Assembly: GCF_022605165.1 (NCBI RefSeq)
Contig: NC_063072.1
Location: 2,790,001-2,854,000, forward strand
Source: Purpureocillium takamizusanense
Taxonomy: Eukaryota; Ascomycota; Sordariomycetes; Hypocreales; Ophiocordycipitaceae
Direction: 5' to 3'
Length of the DNA stretch: 64,000 nucleotides
Under the pieces are notes generated by a model that made no database searches, was not told the DNA's origin, and saw only the letters and a program-made list of their open reading frames with translations. Made by a program: the position numbers and the translations under genes. The first letter of the stretch is position 1. Each line of letters starts with the position of its first letter. Below are positions 22,621 through 34,252 of the stretch, one piece after another.

Positions 22621-25600
22621 CTAGTAAGTCGCCTGCTCAATCTGCCACGCCGCGGTCTTGGCCCTTTCTCGCACGTCCAAATCCCTATCCTGGAGCTTGA
22701 GCGCCTCCATCTTGGAGTGGAAGCCAAGCCGCTTGAGCTCAGTCGCCCTCGCCGCGCACTGCTGCGCCTCAGCGTCGTCCTCCTGCCACGTCAGGTTGAT
22801 AACAAGGTGACACAGCGCCACACGGACATCTCGGTCCTTGCTGCTCGCCTGCTGCGCCAGCAGCTTCAGGAGTTCCGTCTGGGCAGTGACTAGCTGTCGG
22901 TGTCGGGGGATGCTGGCCGCCATGTGCACGAGTATGTAAATGACCGCGACGATGATCTTGGCTTGCGGGTGTAGCACCCGCTGCTCGCGGCCCGATGTGG
23001 ACGTCCGCCGCGAGAACGGGTGAAGCATCCTCGATTTCAACTTGGACGCCAGAATTTCAAAGAGCCGGTCCTGTCCGAGCTCCGTGAAGAGATAGTCTAT
23101 CATCTCCGTCGTCTCGCTGGGCGTCTCCGACGACGCTCCGGATTCGGGCCGCCCGATTAGGTTCCGGATAAAGTCCAGGCCCTGTTCCTGGATGGCAATG
23201 TCATCGTTGCGAGCCCGCCGCATGGGATTCAGCTCGGCTTCGCGTATTGCTGAGAGTTTGTCCTCGGCCTGTCGTAGTCTCGTAGATCGCGACGCATCCA
23301 GCTCGCGGACGGAGCCATTATTGCCGTACAGCCAGCGCAACGGCTCGTCGACTGGCTGCATGTCCATGTCTTCGTCAAAGTCATCGCCGGCCGCCTCCTT
23401 GAGTCGAGAGTTGTACAGAGCCGCGTCCTGCGTATCGTCACATATCAGCTGCACGAGCCAGCCAGGCTCGAGCTGCTGGAGGCACGCCTTCTTCAGCTCT
23501 GGCCCGACCGCATCCACAAAATGCTTCAATGCCCAGAGGGCGTTGAGTCGCAACGCCGGGTTATCCGAGTGGGCATGCTCGCAGAGGACTTTCATGACGC
23601 CGTTCTCTGTAAGGAGCTGTTGAAAGTCAGTTGTTGTCCTCGCCGCCTCAAGGTCCCGGCCGGTTTCGCGTAGACTCACCTCGCGCACCGGACTGACCTC
23701 CACCACCAGGTTGATGACGGTGGCAGTCGCGGCGATCTGGACATTGACATCACGGTAGGTCATGAATTGAAAGATAGGCAGGGCGACGCCATAGTCAACC
23801 AGCGCAGTGCGCAGCACGCTCACTGAACGGGCCAGCATGCGCACTACATGACACGCCGCGATGATGACGGACTCGGAGTTATTGCCGTATGCCGGCGACG
23901 GGGATTTTCGGCTCGTCTCTGAGCCCTGCTTGTCTTTGGATCGTTCCTTGACTTGCTTGGGCTTCCTGGGAAACTCGCAGAGAGACTCGTTGACGTAGGG
24001 CACAAAATCCTCCGCAACAAACGCTTTTCTGTAGTCTTCCTTCCCGGCGGCCAAGGCACCAATGGCCCTGAGCGATGCCTCGCGAAGCCTCATACGGTGA
24101 GCCAGAAGCGGGTTTTGGCCCTTGCCTCCAAGCTGCGCCGCGGCCGGCGTGCTTTCATCCTCCATGCCCATGTCTGATTGGGGCGACCAGTACTTGGGCT
24201 GGTCAGTCTCGGGCACGGGCTGGTAGGCACGTTTCAAGAGCTTGGTGAGCACCTTGACGGCATCACAATCGTACGCCGCCTTCTGAAGGAACTCGCTGTC
24301 TGTGATTAGGCGCGCCAGAATCGCCGGGGCACTTTCGAGGATGAGCTGCTGCGTCGCGTTGGCCGGAGCCTCGGACTCGGCGCCTTCCTTGTCGTTCCTC
24401 TCGAGCATGCCGACGAGAATTGGCACGACGAGAAAGCCGATGCTTGTCTCTCTCATTGCTTTCCTACCCAGACCCGCCTTAAACAGTGCGGCGATAACGG
24501 CAGCCGCCATCAGGCGGTCATACTCGGCGAGCGTGCGTGCCAAGTGAATCAGCCAAGGGATGAGAGGGCTTTCATTGTCTTCGGCACCAGCCTCACTGCC
24601 ATTGCCGGACGACTGATTGCGAGGTGAGTCCCACGCAGCGGCGGAACTAAACCTGCTCAGGGATGCGCGGCTGGATGTTCTCGAGTCGGATCTGTCTGGC
24701 GTCGGGAAAGAAGACTGTGGACCTGACTGGCCTCTCGTCCCTGTAACAGGCATCCAGGGTAGAATGTAGTCCATGGCTGTTAAGGCTGCCTGTTGCGGCC
24801 CGTAGCTGTCTGTGGTCTCGAATTTGACGCTAGGAAACACGGCCATCAGAGAGGGCGAGTAGATGAGCCGATTGGCGCGATATTTGGAGTCGCCAAGTAT
24901 CGCGGCGATTGCTTCGAGGATGGGTCCTATTTTGGCATTTACACTGGCCGGTTCGGGAAACACCTCGTAGAGGCCGTCGGCGTAGGCATGCTCCTCGGCA
25001 CCGGGGACCACCAGGCCATCGCGCACAGCGAATCTTGCAAGCTGGGTGGCGAGCGAGTCCAAGACGCCCGCTGTAGAGAGGGCATGTTGATGCCTTTCCT
25101 CCCGACAGAGCCGGCTGATCAGGCCAGACGCGAGGCTAACCTGCGATTGGAGGATGTGTTTTGGCGACGAAATGGAGAGCATCACGTTGAACGCTTCCAT
25201 GTGCTGGTGAGAGAATACATTATCGGCGAGGGAGGATGTGTCGAGAGGTGACGACGGCGGCGCCAGGGCGGCGGCATCGGCGATGTCCGTCAACGCTTTG
25301 AGGGCGGCGACGACGAGCTGTGGCGGGTTCGAGAGAGGGCAAGTGTTTTCCAGGATTGCGGGCACGGCGCCAGCGGCATGCAGTGGAGCGAGGAAAGCCG
25401 GTCCGCCTGATTTCGCATGTATCAGCTAGGTGAATCCGTGAGGGCAAGGAGTGGACATACCGTTGGCGAAGCTGGCGACGAGCTGGAGGGCTTGGAGCTT
25501 GACGCTGTCCTCGTCTGAGAGGGGACGCGAAACCAGCTGGGTTCTGGCATCCTTTCCGTTGGGTTTCGCGGGCGAGTGGCTGGCGGAGAGAGTCAGTACG

Positions 25601-25755
25601 ATGGGCTCGAGAACCCCAAGGCCGATCCAAGCCTCCTTCTTTTGTATGTGGCCGACGATTTCATTCTTGAGCGCCTGCAGGGCAGCCGTCTGCTCGGGGT
25701 ACGTCTTGGCGCTTCGCAGCTGGGCGAGTATCGGGAAGCTCTGAGGTCGCGCCAT
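22621..25755 (-). CDS. VID28: Armadillo-repeat protein, VID28/GID5 (ARMC8) type (1026 aa, 2 exons)
   Basis: Homologues are scaffold subunits of the GID/CTLH E3 ubiquitin ligase, which in yeast degrades gluconeogenic enzymes after glucose return (family knowledge). Exon 1 is 25755-25461, exon 2 25406-22621; the 54-bp intron (GTATGT donor, ATCAG acceptor) joins F-A-N-G-G-P-A-F. The start MARPQSFPILAQLRSAKTYP is the usual fungal start; the open frame continues upstream to about 26004 but without an ATG. Armadillo/HEAT-like helices recur through the chain, e.g. ALRLNALWALKHFVDAVGPE (an ARMC8 signature) and the C-terminal LGFHSKMEALKLQDRDLDVR followed by ERAKTAAWQ. Ser/Gly-rich loops near residues 330-360 and 590-620 are probably disordered. 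The family call rests on motif recognition; another ARM protein is the alternative. Confidence 0.85.
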
Positions 25756-28605
25756 GGAGGCGGCTCGGGCGGCTGCAGGATCGGTAGGGGCCTGGGCGTT
25801 GGAGGAGCTATCGACACCAGCTCCAGGGCACCATGAATGGTTTGCGCACTGGGGAGGCCGGGGAGCCACGCCTGGAGCCGCGTCCCATGCGCCGGGACTG
25901 CTCAATCGGACGGATCGGGAAAGGTAGACGTTGTGGAAGGACAGGGCTGAGCGTAGAAGGCTGGATAGAATAGACTGCGGTTGTGATGCCGGAGGTCGGC
26001 TCACGTGGTGATGGCGTGAGGTTGAGCTACGGTCGGATCTGGCGTCAATGACGATGCATCAGGCAGTTGGGGTGCTGGACGGGGGTGGGCGAGGCACGTG
26101 TCTGGGCAGGCCTCAATCCAGCAGGCGGGCACTCATCAGTCGCTGCGACTCGCTGGGCTCCCAGGGCGTGCGCAGGCGCTGGCAGCGGGTTCCATTGGTC
26201 GGGGTCCCTCCACACCTAGCAGCTTGGGCGGGCTCTCTTGTTATCGTGGCGGGGAAGGTGCTGGGTAGTTACCTGTGCTGCCGAAATTGGGCGTAGGTGG
26301 GCTGGCAACGGCAGGTCAAGACGGAATGGCTGCGACCGGGACGACACCCAGGGGTACCACTGGTACCGGGACCAAAAGGCACGTCAAGGCGAAGGCTGGG
26401 TGTGGTGCGCGGGGACAGATAAATTCCTGCCGTTTGTCCCTATATTTGCCCGTCGCATAATAAGATGAGGTACGTGCTGTAGGTGCTAAACAGGCGCGTA
26501 TGAAAGAGGCGCTGCGCTTCATGGCAAGTCTCTGGTAGCTCTGGGCCGCCGCCTATCGCGAACTTGTAGTGCGACTTGCTGTGACGGGCCTGGCCTGGGC
26601 TGCCTACTGTAATTACTAACCTATTACCTACTAATAAGGTAACTTACGGAGGTACGGTGCCTGTGGTTTTGGCGGCCCTCGTTTGGCAGCGTTGAGCGCC
26701 GTTGATGAGATTTACTGCTGTCTGTGAGCCCGTATTGTGTTTCTTGCGTACGATGAGTTCCGTGCTGCTGGCTGGCTGCCTGTCTTTCCTTTAGAATTCT
26801 GTATGCAGGCGAGATCTGAGTGTCACGTCCCAGTTCAGTGTCGCAGATTCCAACCCCCCCCCCAGTTGGTCAGCAGCGCGACATCCAACGTCTTTTTTGT
26901 GCGAATCACGTTGCCGTCTGGCGGCACGAGGTCCTTCGGCCACTGTGCATTGACTTTTCACCTCAACCCACCGCGCGCGGAGCGGCGCAGCAACCCGCAG
27001 AGCAGGCACGACGCGGCGACGAGAGATCACACCACGGGGCCTCCAAGACATCCGACTCGGCGGCGACGCCTTTGGGCAGCTCGGGGGACCTGATATGCCA
27101 CCGGAGCCGACTGAGGAGTTGGTGAAGCCTGATTCGAACGGTCTGGGGTGCAGCGGCGCTTGCCTCAACTCTGAATGGCGCGTCGTGGTCCGCCGCCCCC
27201 CCCCCCCTCTGGGGTAACGACGAGCCCTCGCCTGGCCGATGCTGGGCCGCTTGGCCGTGTGCTGGTGCTGGTGCTTCGCGCCGTGCAAGGCAGCGAGCGA
27301 TTGATGCCTGGCCCCAGCCATAATCTTCGAGCGCAGCCATCACGACGCCAGCGGTACCTGTCAAGGACGACAAAACGAGACCGGGCATGAGAAAGGAAGC
27401 GTCCCCGCTGTCGTACGAAGTACGAAGTACATACATATGTATGCACCAGGTTATTAACCACCTTCTCCACGTCGCCATCCGCTGCCCGTCTGGCGCGTGT
27501 CAACGAGCGCTAAAGCTCCACTCGGAAGCATGGGGGAAGCCCATCCATCCTTCGATGGCCCTGACAAGCCTGACGAGAGCGCGCTCCGTACTGCGGCGTC
27601 TCCGTCCGTCCGGCCCCAGAAGAGCGGCAGAGCAGAGCATGGACCACCTGCTGTTGCGGTGCCCGAACGGTGGTGGGTGACTGATGACTGACTGACTGGC
27701 TGGTTCGACGTCGAGTGTGACGAGAGAGGGAAAAAAAACTTATTAGTCCTGCCCGCACCGCGCTGCCAAGCCTCTCTCCCGTCTCCCTCCCGGTCTTCTC
27801 GCTCCTCTCTTCATCAATCCATGGATGCTGCCGCCGCCTTGTCTTGCTTCTTCTCTCCCCCTGGCGACTCGCAACCTTGGCGCGCATTCGTACCCGACCC
27901 GGTCGGCCCTGGACCGAGAATCGGCTGCCGCTGCACTGCTGGGCCGCCGTGCCTTCGGAACGCTGCCAACCTGCAATACCCAAGGCAATTAAGGTAGACA
28001 GACAGACTTGCTGCGGATTGCCGCTTTTGACCGGGGCGCCCAAGCCGACGCTGCCGCCGCCTCCCTCCTCCTCGTCCACTACTACTACTACCACCACCAC
28101 CGTCGACGACGACGTCGAAGACCTGCAGCGAACCGTAGCGTCCATCAGCGCCTCCCGGAGCCCCTCTCCCAACCCACCATCTACCCACGGCAAGGCCAAG
28201 GCAAAGAACGCAAGCCATTGTCAAGCAGGCGAAAAAGCGGCGAGGGTGTGCTGGATCCGCTCCGCCGGCCACCTCCGACCACTCAGGCGCCTCGTATCCC
28301 GCCACGCCTAGACAGACTCCCAAAGGGGCGTTTAGTGTTAAGACGCCCGCCCTCTCGCCTCGGTGTGCCTTCTCGTCCAGTGCCAGAAAACCTCATTGCG
28401 GCATCGACATCGCTCTTCTTGCCGTCCTCGACCTGGAACCCCTCCCATCTCTCTCTTCGTCTCACAGCGCCGACATTGATCGCTATCGCGCGACTGCGCC
28501 GCTTAGGCCCGCGCGTGCTAATGATATAGCCGGACCGCCCTCTGCGACAGCCTCTCCTCCGCCATTACCCCGCGACCAACCAACGCCTACGATGCGCCGG
28601 AGACC
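25756..28605. other. Divergent promoter region between VID28 and preg
   Basis: This 2.85-kb spacer separates two divergent genes. I see no gene in it. It holds CACGTG E-box palindromes at 26002-26007 and 26095-26100, TACC/GGTA elements near 26615-26660, a C run at 27198-27207, and a tandem TACGAAGTAC palindrome at 27414-27430. The right part (from about 27800) is probably the 5' leader of preg: pyrimidine-rich with several short uORFs, including one at 28521-28529 and one overlapping the start codon. Confidence 0.6.
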
Positions 28606-28612
28606 ATGTTGA
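28592..28612 (+). other. uORF overlapping the preg start codon
   Basis: A six-codon reading frame (M-R-R-R-P-C-stop) starts at 28592. Its TGA at 28610-28612 overlaps the second codon of preg, so it terminates just past the main ATG at 28606-28608. Such a layout can allow termination-reinitiation. It matters only if the transcript starts upstream of 28592, which is likely but not shown here. Confidence 0.55.
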
Positions 28613-29736
28613 CCACATCGCCTGTCCTCGCCGGCTCGGCCAGTGCGTCGTCGCCTACCGCCTTCCGCCGTGGCCACGCACCGTCTTCGCCCAAGGCCCG
28701 TCGAGCGTCGCTGGTCGCGGCCTCGTCGTCTACCGCCCTGGGCAGGTCGCCGCTGCATAATCGCGCGGATGGCTCATATGCCCCTGTCACAGACGGCACG
28801 TCGGCTCCCAATGCAGGCGAACAGCAGCAAGGTGCTGCCGCGCCGCTCGGCCACCAGAACAGGCCGCCAGCGGCCCCTCGTTCTCAATTCTTCGGGAATG
28901 CCACGCACTCAGCCCCCTCTTCGGCTCAGGATGCCCCTGCGGGCACCACGGTTGATCTGGCGCAACAAGTGTTGTCCCCCAACAAGCGACGGGGCTCCCC
29001 CAGCCATACCATGCCCCAGGCTCTCACAGGGCCCTCTACACAGCCGATCGGGCAGGATCTGCCGGCATCCAACACCTCGAAGCGGCCTCGGACCGACCAA
29101 CAGCCGCCAAAGATCCTGCCCACACGATATGAACTGTGCGCGGTGGAGGACATGGTCGAGCTGATTGCGCATATGCTGGCGGAGCTCATCGCAACCAACG
29201 ACGCAATTCGCATCTCCAGCGGCGGGCTGACGCGCTTCCACTCGAGGTAGGTTTCTTGCACTTGTGGGAGGCTCAGGGTCAATCAAGGTGCTGATGCGTA
29301 TACGTACAGGACTGCCCCCGGCATTTCGGTCCGCGATTACCTCCATCGTTTGGCAAAGCATGCCACGTTGACACCGCCGCTGCTGCTTGCCATGGTCTAC
29401 TACATCGACCGCCTATGTGCGCTATACCAGGAATTCACCATCAACACGTTGACGGTCCATCGTTTTCTCATCACTGCGGCCACCGTCGCGGCCAAGGGCT
29501 TGTCAGATTCATTCTGGAACAACACGACGTACGCCAGGGTGGGCGGTGTGCGTGTGGCAGAGCTCAAGCTACTGGAGCTCGAGTTCCTCTACCGCGTGGA
29601 CTGGAAGATTGTTCCGAATCCGGAGGTCCTCGTTGCGTATTACCGCGGCCTTGTCGAACGGACGCCTGGCTACGAGCTCGAGACGGACGGATCGTCAGAC
29701 GGAGACCTGGACGACGACGACGTAGATGGCGAGTAG
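28606..29736 (+). CDS. preg: PHO80-type cyclin, negative regulator of the phosphate response (355 aa, 2 exons)
   Basis: PREG of Neurospora and PHO80 of yeast are cyclins that pair with the PHO85-type kinase (PGOV). They keep the bHLH activator NUC-1/PHO4 inactive when phosphate is plentiful (family knowledge). Exon 1 is 28606-29246 and exon 2 29310-29736; the 63-bp intron (GTAGGT donor, TACAG acceptor) falls inside the codon of Arg in F-H-S-R-T-A-P-G. The cyclin box spans about residues 174-330 and contains the hallmark DLTRFHSR-like GGLTRFHSRTAPGISVRDYL, LLAMVYYIDRLCALY, LTVHRFLITAATVAAKGLSD and NNTTYARVGGVRVAELKLLE. The first 170 residues are Ser/Pro/Ala-rich and probably disordered; the tail is acidic (DLDDDDVDGE). 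The ATG has a good context (A at -3). Two small uORFs lie just upstream. Confidence 0.95.
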
Positions 29737-30475
29737 ACCTGGAGCGGCATTTTGGCTCGAGTATATTCGCACGACCTTATTCTCATGAAACGACGATACC
29801 CATGGACAGCATCGTGGAGGAGGACACAAGGACGGACGGCATCCTTGGCTCGCGGGACAGGCCGTGGGAGCCTTGGTTCTTGGGAGCATCGGAGCGTTGG
29901 CATTTTTCATGATTTCCGGAGTCACAATGGAGATGCTCCAAGGAGCGCGGCGAGTGCGCCTGAAGGCGATATAGCGCCACCACAACTGAGCACACGAAAG
30001 GCGTTACGGTCTTGCGGGATTTGCACAAGCAAGATATGGATGCATGTACATTCAAAGATTCGCCGCCATAGCGCCATTGGACGCAGGCCTGCCTGGCTTG
30101 ACATTCCAACTGTACTTATTTGGGAGGGGGGCTTGTCGGAGAAGCAATGGACCCAAGACGATTTTTAAACATGTGAAATTGAACTTGGCAAACAATAGAG
30201 AAGCCTCTCTGCAGGAGCTCTTAAAGCTATTGCCAACGTGAGTGTTTATTCGTTGTTGCTTTGAAGGTTTGGCTCAACGAGCTGTAAACAGCGGAACCCT
30301 GCACGTGCGCCCGGCTTTCGTACTAGCAGAGGTACCTCTGGCTGGGGCCATCAGCCACCGTCGCCCAAGGCCCGCCACTGCGACCGCAACGTCAACCTCG
30401 AGCATCCCATCAGGAGCTCACCACCTTCAAAACTCCCGCCCCAGCGCCGCAACACACGCGCGCCCACACAGCACA
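29737..30475. other. Intergenic spacer preg-EMC10
   Basis: This 0.74-kb stretch holds the 3' flank of preg and the promoter of the next gene. A GCACGTGC palindrome lies at 30301-30308, about 170 bp before the EMC10 ATG. No coding gene seen. Confidence 0.6.
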
Positions 30476-31161
30476 ATGCGCATCACGACGGTCCTCTCCG
30501 CGCTGTGCGCCGCCGCCGTCGTGCGCGCCGAGCCACGCACCGCGCAAATCTACATCCAACCCGTCCCCTCCTTCTCCTCCTCCTCCTTCTCGTCGACACA
30601 CCCGCCCACGCCGCTCGCCGAGATATCCTACGACACCGTCGCCCTATCCGCCTCGTCCATCGTCTCGTACGACGCGCCCGAGATCCCCGACGAGGCAGCG
30701 CTCGTGCGCATCGGGCTCTACGACGCCAAGTCGCGCAGCTGGATCTCCGGCACGACGGTCGCGTCGACCGAGAACTTCGCCAAGGGGTACAGCCCCAATA
30801 TCGTGGTCACGGTGACCGCCGGCGGCGGCGAGGTGGTGAGCGTGTCGTGCAAGGGTGTGGCCATCGACGCCGGCCAGACGAGGGACTTTGGCCCCCAGGT
30901 CGTGGTGATTCCGCAGGCCCGTGGCGCGCAGCCGACGTTGAACAAGCCTGTCGTCCTGTCGCGCGAGGGCAAGACGGTCGAGCCGGAGCAGGAGAAGACG
31001 TTTTTGCAAAAGTACGGACTTCTCTCCCCTTTCTTACCCTTACTACCCGCCCACGAGCTCATGCGTTGCGAGCGCGTACGCTAATCACTTGCGACAGGTA
31101 CTGGTGGATGATTGGTATCGCGGTGTTTATTGCGATGAGTGGAGGTGGGGCTGAGAAATAG
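30476..31161 (+). CDS. EMC10: ER membrane protein complex subunit 10-like (199 aa, 2 exons)
   Basis: EMC10 is a lumenal/membrane subunit of the ER membrane complex, which inserts tail-anchored and polytopic proteins (family knowledge). Exon 1 is 30476-31011, exon 2 31098-31161; the 86-bp intron has a GTACGG donor, a CTAATC branch point and a GACAG acceptor and joins L-Q-K-Y-W-W. A signal peptide is obvious (MRITTVLSALCAAAVVRA, residues 1-18). The lumenal part is beta-rich (ISYDTVALSASSIVSYDAPE, GYSPNIVVTVTAGGGEVVSV). The chain ends in a short membrane helix (YWWMIGIAVFIAMSGGGAEK), the characteristic EMC10 C-terminus. An in-frame upstream start exists but would hide the signal peptide, so I chose 30476. 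Length fits fungal EMC10. Confidence 0.85.
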
Positions 31162-31737
31162 ACCATATATTAGCAATGAAGGATATTGCAAGGGCGAGTG
31201 TGCATGTCTTTATGATCTAGCTGTGCGAAGCTCCCGCAGCGCCTAAGTGACCTATTTCACGACAATGGTCATCTCTGATATTGTATGCAATCACCAAACC
31301 CCCTTCCTCCCTGAGACTGTGTCTGGTGTGTCGATATTGTAGGTACTCTGCATCCATGTTTCGTCCCAATCCCGCGGCATTGTTCCGAGTCTCAACCCAG
31401 CAGAACAGGTATCGTCAGAGGAGCTCTTGGAGGTCTCAAGCGCCAACACCCGACAGCCCAGATTCATCACGTGATCTGTCCCAGAAGTACCGTGCTAGCT
31501 TTCTTCGGGACTAGCACCGTTGCTACGTACCACGACCCGCTGTCCTGTTAGCGTCGCGGCGCGCCTGCCACTCCCTCTTAAAAGACCCGTAGGAAGCTCC
31601 CGTCGCAGGCAGAGGTCACGAAAGCTCAGCTCCATTTCATCCTGCAGCCTCGGCTTCGCGTCTTCTCTCCCAAACCTCTCCCCCAAGTTACCAAGTTCTA
31701 CGCACACGACCCAGGCCTGCTACGAATCCGAGCAATC
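31162..31737. other. Intergenic spacer EMC10-CHZ1
   Basis: A 0.58-kb stretch without a gene; its right third is CT/CCA-rich, as expected for the leader of CHZ1. Confidence 0.6.
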
Positions 31738-32237
31738 ATGGCGGAAAACGGCACCACCATCCCCAACACCACCGGCGAGGATTCCTTTGCCGAGAGCAAG
31801 GGCAAGGGCAAGGCCATTGCCGAGGACGTTCCCCAGGACCACGCCATGGAGGAGGATGACGACGAGGATGAAGACGAGGAGGAGGAAGATGATGATGAAG
31901 ACGTATGAACACCGTGTGTGGTCAGGCACAACGCTGTGAACCGTAAAAGCTAACGAGATGCAGAACGCCGGCGGTAAATACACCTCACGCGCGCAGGCGC
32001 GGCACGAGTGCGGCATTGGGATCTCAAAGCACACGGCTGACTGAAGATGGTATAGGCGACGAAGAGGACGGCATGGAGGAGATTGACCTCAACAACATCG
32101 TCGAGGGCGGTCGCCGCACCCGAGGCGCCAAGATCGATTTCGCCAAAGCGGCCGAGGAGAACCCTGCCGACGAGGAGGACGAGGAGGACGACGACGACTT
32201 CGAGCCTCCTGCCGACGACACCGAAATGACGGGCTAA
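31738..32237 (+). CDS. CHZ1: Histone H2A.Z-specific chaperone CHZ1 (121 aa, 3 exons)
   Basis: CHZ1 binds H2A.Z-H2B dimers and hands them to the SWR1 remodeller (family knowledge). Exon 1 is 31738-31902, exon 2 only 10 nt (31964-31973), exon 3 32047-32237. Intron 1 (61 bp) has GTATGA, branch CTAAC and GCAG; intron 2 (73 bp) has GTAAAT, branch CTGAC and GAAG. Joined, the frame reads ...D-E-D-N-A-G-D-G-I-G-D. The protein is very acidic: an Asp/Glu block at about 40-55, then the CHZ motif GGRRTRGAKIDFAKA at residues 79-93, then a second acidic block and a short tail ending EMTG. Size and composition match other fungal CHZ1 proteins. The tiny exon is the main uncertainty: without it the frame between exons 1 and 3 does not hold. 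Confidence 0.85.
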
Positions 32238-33233
32238 AAATGCCCTCTGGGGATTGAGTCTGCATCGGGGATCTGGGGCGTCCGCACGACTTTATGAGCT
32301 ACGTGAATCGTGCTTACAAAAAGCTGGTTACGGCGCGATGGTCGCGGGGTCTGGCATTGTCCGCGCTGGGTCTAACGGAGACATGCACAAACACGGCGCA
32401 TGGGATGACGAGGAGGGCCTGCTGTTCGTCATGTTACATACGGTGCTGGATATCATAAACGTGGTATTGCGGCTACAGCAACGCGGACAGATTGGGACCT
32501 GATGTTTTTGGCCAGTAGTGAGCGCCTGGTGATGAACGTTGACCTGAACGTTAGCTTCCGTGAGGGAATGAATTGTCATGGCCATGCGATCAGTGACCAC
32601 GGTGTCGCGACCTGGCAGGTGGTCAGGCGCAGGTCGGCGATGCATTCCCCCTTGCATAGCGGAGCGAAACTATCGCATTCACCAGCAAGGTCCCAAGCTG
32701 ATGTCGGCATCGCCATCAGCACACCCCTTCACTGTTTGCGGGCCGTTGCAGGCGCATCATTCACCACCACCTCTGGCGCCGTGCCAGGTTGTCATTGGGC
32801 GCGCGGGGGCGGCGTAGGTACGTAGGTACTTCGCACGGGGAGCGGCGACGGGCCAACAATTCGATGGGGACCTTGCAGGGCGCTGACGCCACTGGGCGGC
32901 CGCCCCCCCGGGGAAAGACACCTAATCGACAATGGGAGCCTCCCGCCAAAAGGGTGGTAGTCTATAAACCTTTTGACGGGCAACGAACCCTTGCTCCTTT
33001 CCGCTTCATTCGCACCCTGCTTCTCCCTTCTCCCTATACTCTCGTACCGTGACTTCCCATGGAAAAGGAGAGGCGTACGTGTCTCCCTTGACGCCGCGCA
33101 GCTCCCTTGTTTTATTCTCACGGGTGCCCGCGATTCTGTTGTCATCATCAACAGCCCCTTTCTACCATCAGCCTACCTCGGCGTGGCGGGCAGGCGCGGG
33201 TCTTCTTGACGGCCGGGAGCGACGAACGCGACC
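32238..33233. other. Intergenic spacer CHZ1-BET1
   Basis: About 1 kb without a recognisable gene. A GTAGGTACGTAGGTAC element lies near 32814-32829 and a CCCCCCCGGGG run near 32903-32913. The last 250 bp are CT-rich, as a leader would be. Confidence 0.55.
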
Positions 33234-34252
33234 ATGTCGCAGAGGTGAGAGATAGAGACCCGAAATCACAGCGTCCAGGCAGGCTCCTTTTCGGCCTTCC
33301 CCCTGCGCGGCGCACAGCTCGTTGGGCCGCAGCAGCAGCAGCAGCAGCAGAGACGACCAAGGGAGCGCCATGCAGCCAAGGGGGGAGGAGGGGGCAGGGC
33401 GATGCCGCCGGGCAAGAAGGAGAATGTTTGCTGACGCTCCCGACCTAGATTCGGCGCCTCGTCGCTGCACCAGCGCGACTCGCGCAGCGCCCTGTTCGAG
33501 GGCTACACCGGCGGCGACCCGTCGACGACGCGGCGAACTACCACGGCGGCAGCAGGCGCGAGCCCCGCGGCCAACGGCTACGGATACGGCTACGGATACG
33601 GGGGATACCCTGGCGGCGGTAGCGGCGGCGGCGCGGACGGCGGCAGCAGTAGCAGGCCCGGCAGCGGCTTCAGGCCGGCGACGCCGAACCGCAGGGGCCA
33701 GTACAGCGATGCGGTGCTCAACGAGCTGGAGAGCCAGAACGACGCGCAGGTGGCGGGCATCCTGGGCAAGGTGAAGACGCTCAAGAACGTACGTCGTCTC
33801 GCCCCTTTCCTGCCCTCTCTCTCTCCTCTCTCTTCTCTCTAGCCCCGTCCTGGTCATTATATCGCTTCTGCCTCGCGAGGGTGCCCTGGTTGTCTGTCTC
33901 CTTGGGCTGCAGCAGCAGCAGAAACACAGACATAGGCCACACAGATGAGCCGCACTCGCTCCCCACCATTACTGCCATCCATCTTTCAACGGCACAAGCA
34001 GCGAGAGACACCGACTGACTGACTGACTGACTCGGGGGCGTGCAGATGACGGTGGCCATTGGCGACGAAATCCGCGAATCGTCGGCGCTCGCAGAGAAGA
34101 TGAACAACTCGTTCGACTCGACGCGCGTGCGCCTGCGCGGGACCATGAACCGCATGCTCATCATGGCGGAACGCACGGGCGTCGGCTGGAAGGTCTGGCT
34201 GCTCTTCTTCGCGGCCGTCGCCCTGCTCTTCTTTTACGTCTGGCTGTTCTGA
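33234..34252 (+). CDS. BET1: Bet1-type Qc-SNARE of ER-Golgi transport (185 aa, 3 exons)
   Basis: BET1 is a tail-anchored SNARE that acts with Sed5, Bos1 and Sec22 in fusion of COPII vesicles with the Golgi (family knowledge). Exon 1 is only 11 nt (33234-33244, M-S-Q plus two bases), exon 2 33449-33788, exon 3 34046-34252. The introns are 204 and 257 bp, long for this window, both with CTGAC branch points; the second contains a CTGA repeat at about 34012-34031. The reconstructed start MSQRFGASSLHQRDSRSALF is the usual fungal Bet1 start. A Gly/Ser/Tyr-rich linker (about 30-85) precedes the SNARE helix (NELESQNDAQVAGILGKVKT through TMNRMLIMAERTG, about 95-158). A single C-terminal membrane anchor follows (WKVWLLFFAAVALLFFYVWL). 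The gene converges on APC15. Confidence 0.93.

Noticed and set aside
25756..26004. N-terminal extension of the VID28 frame up to 26004
   Set aside because: The extension begins at a GTG (the complement of CAC in a CACGTG) and contains no ATG; its translation is Pro/Ser-rich and unlike the family, whose start MARPQSF is at 25755.
26002..26100. CACGTG sites as PHO4/NUC-1 boxes for the phosphate genes
   Set aside because: CACGTG also occurs near 30302, 40617, 56219 and 59342, not specifically near preg or VTC, and none lies close before the VTC start, so no phosphate regulon is supported.
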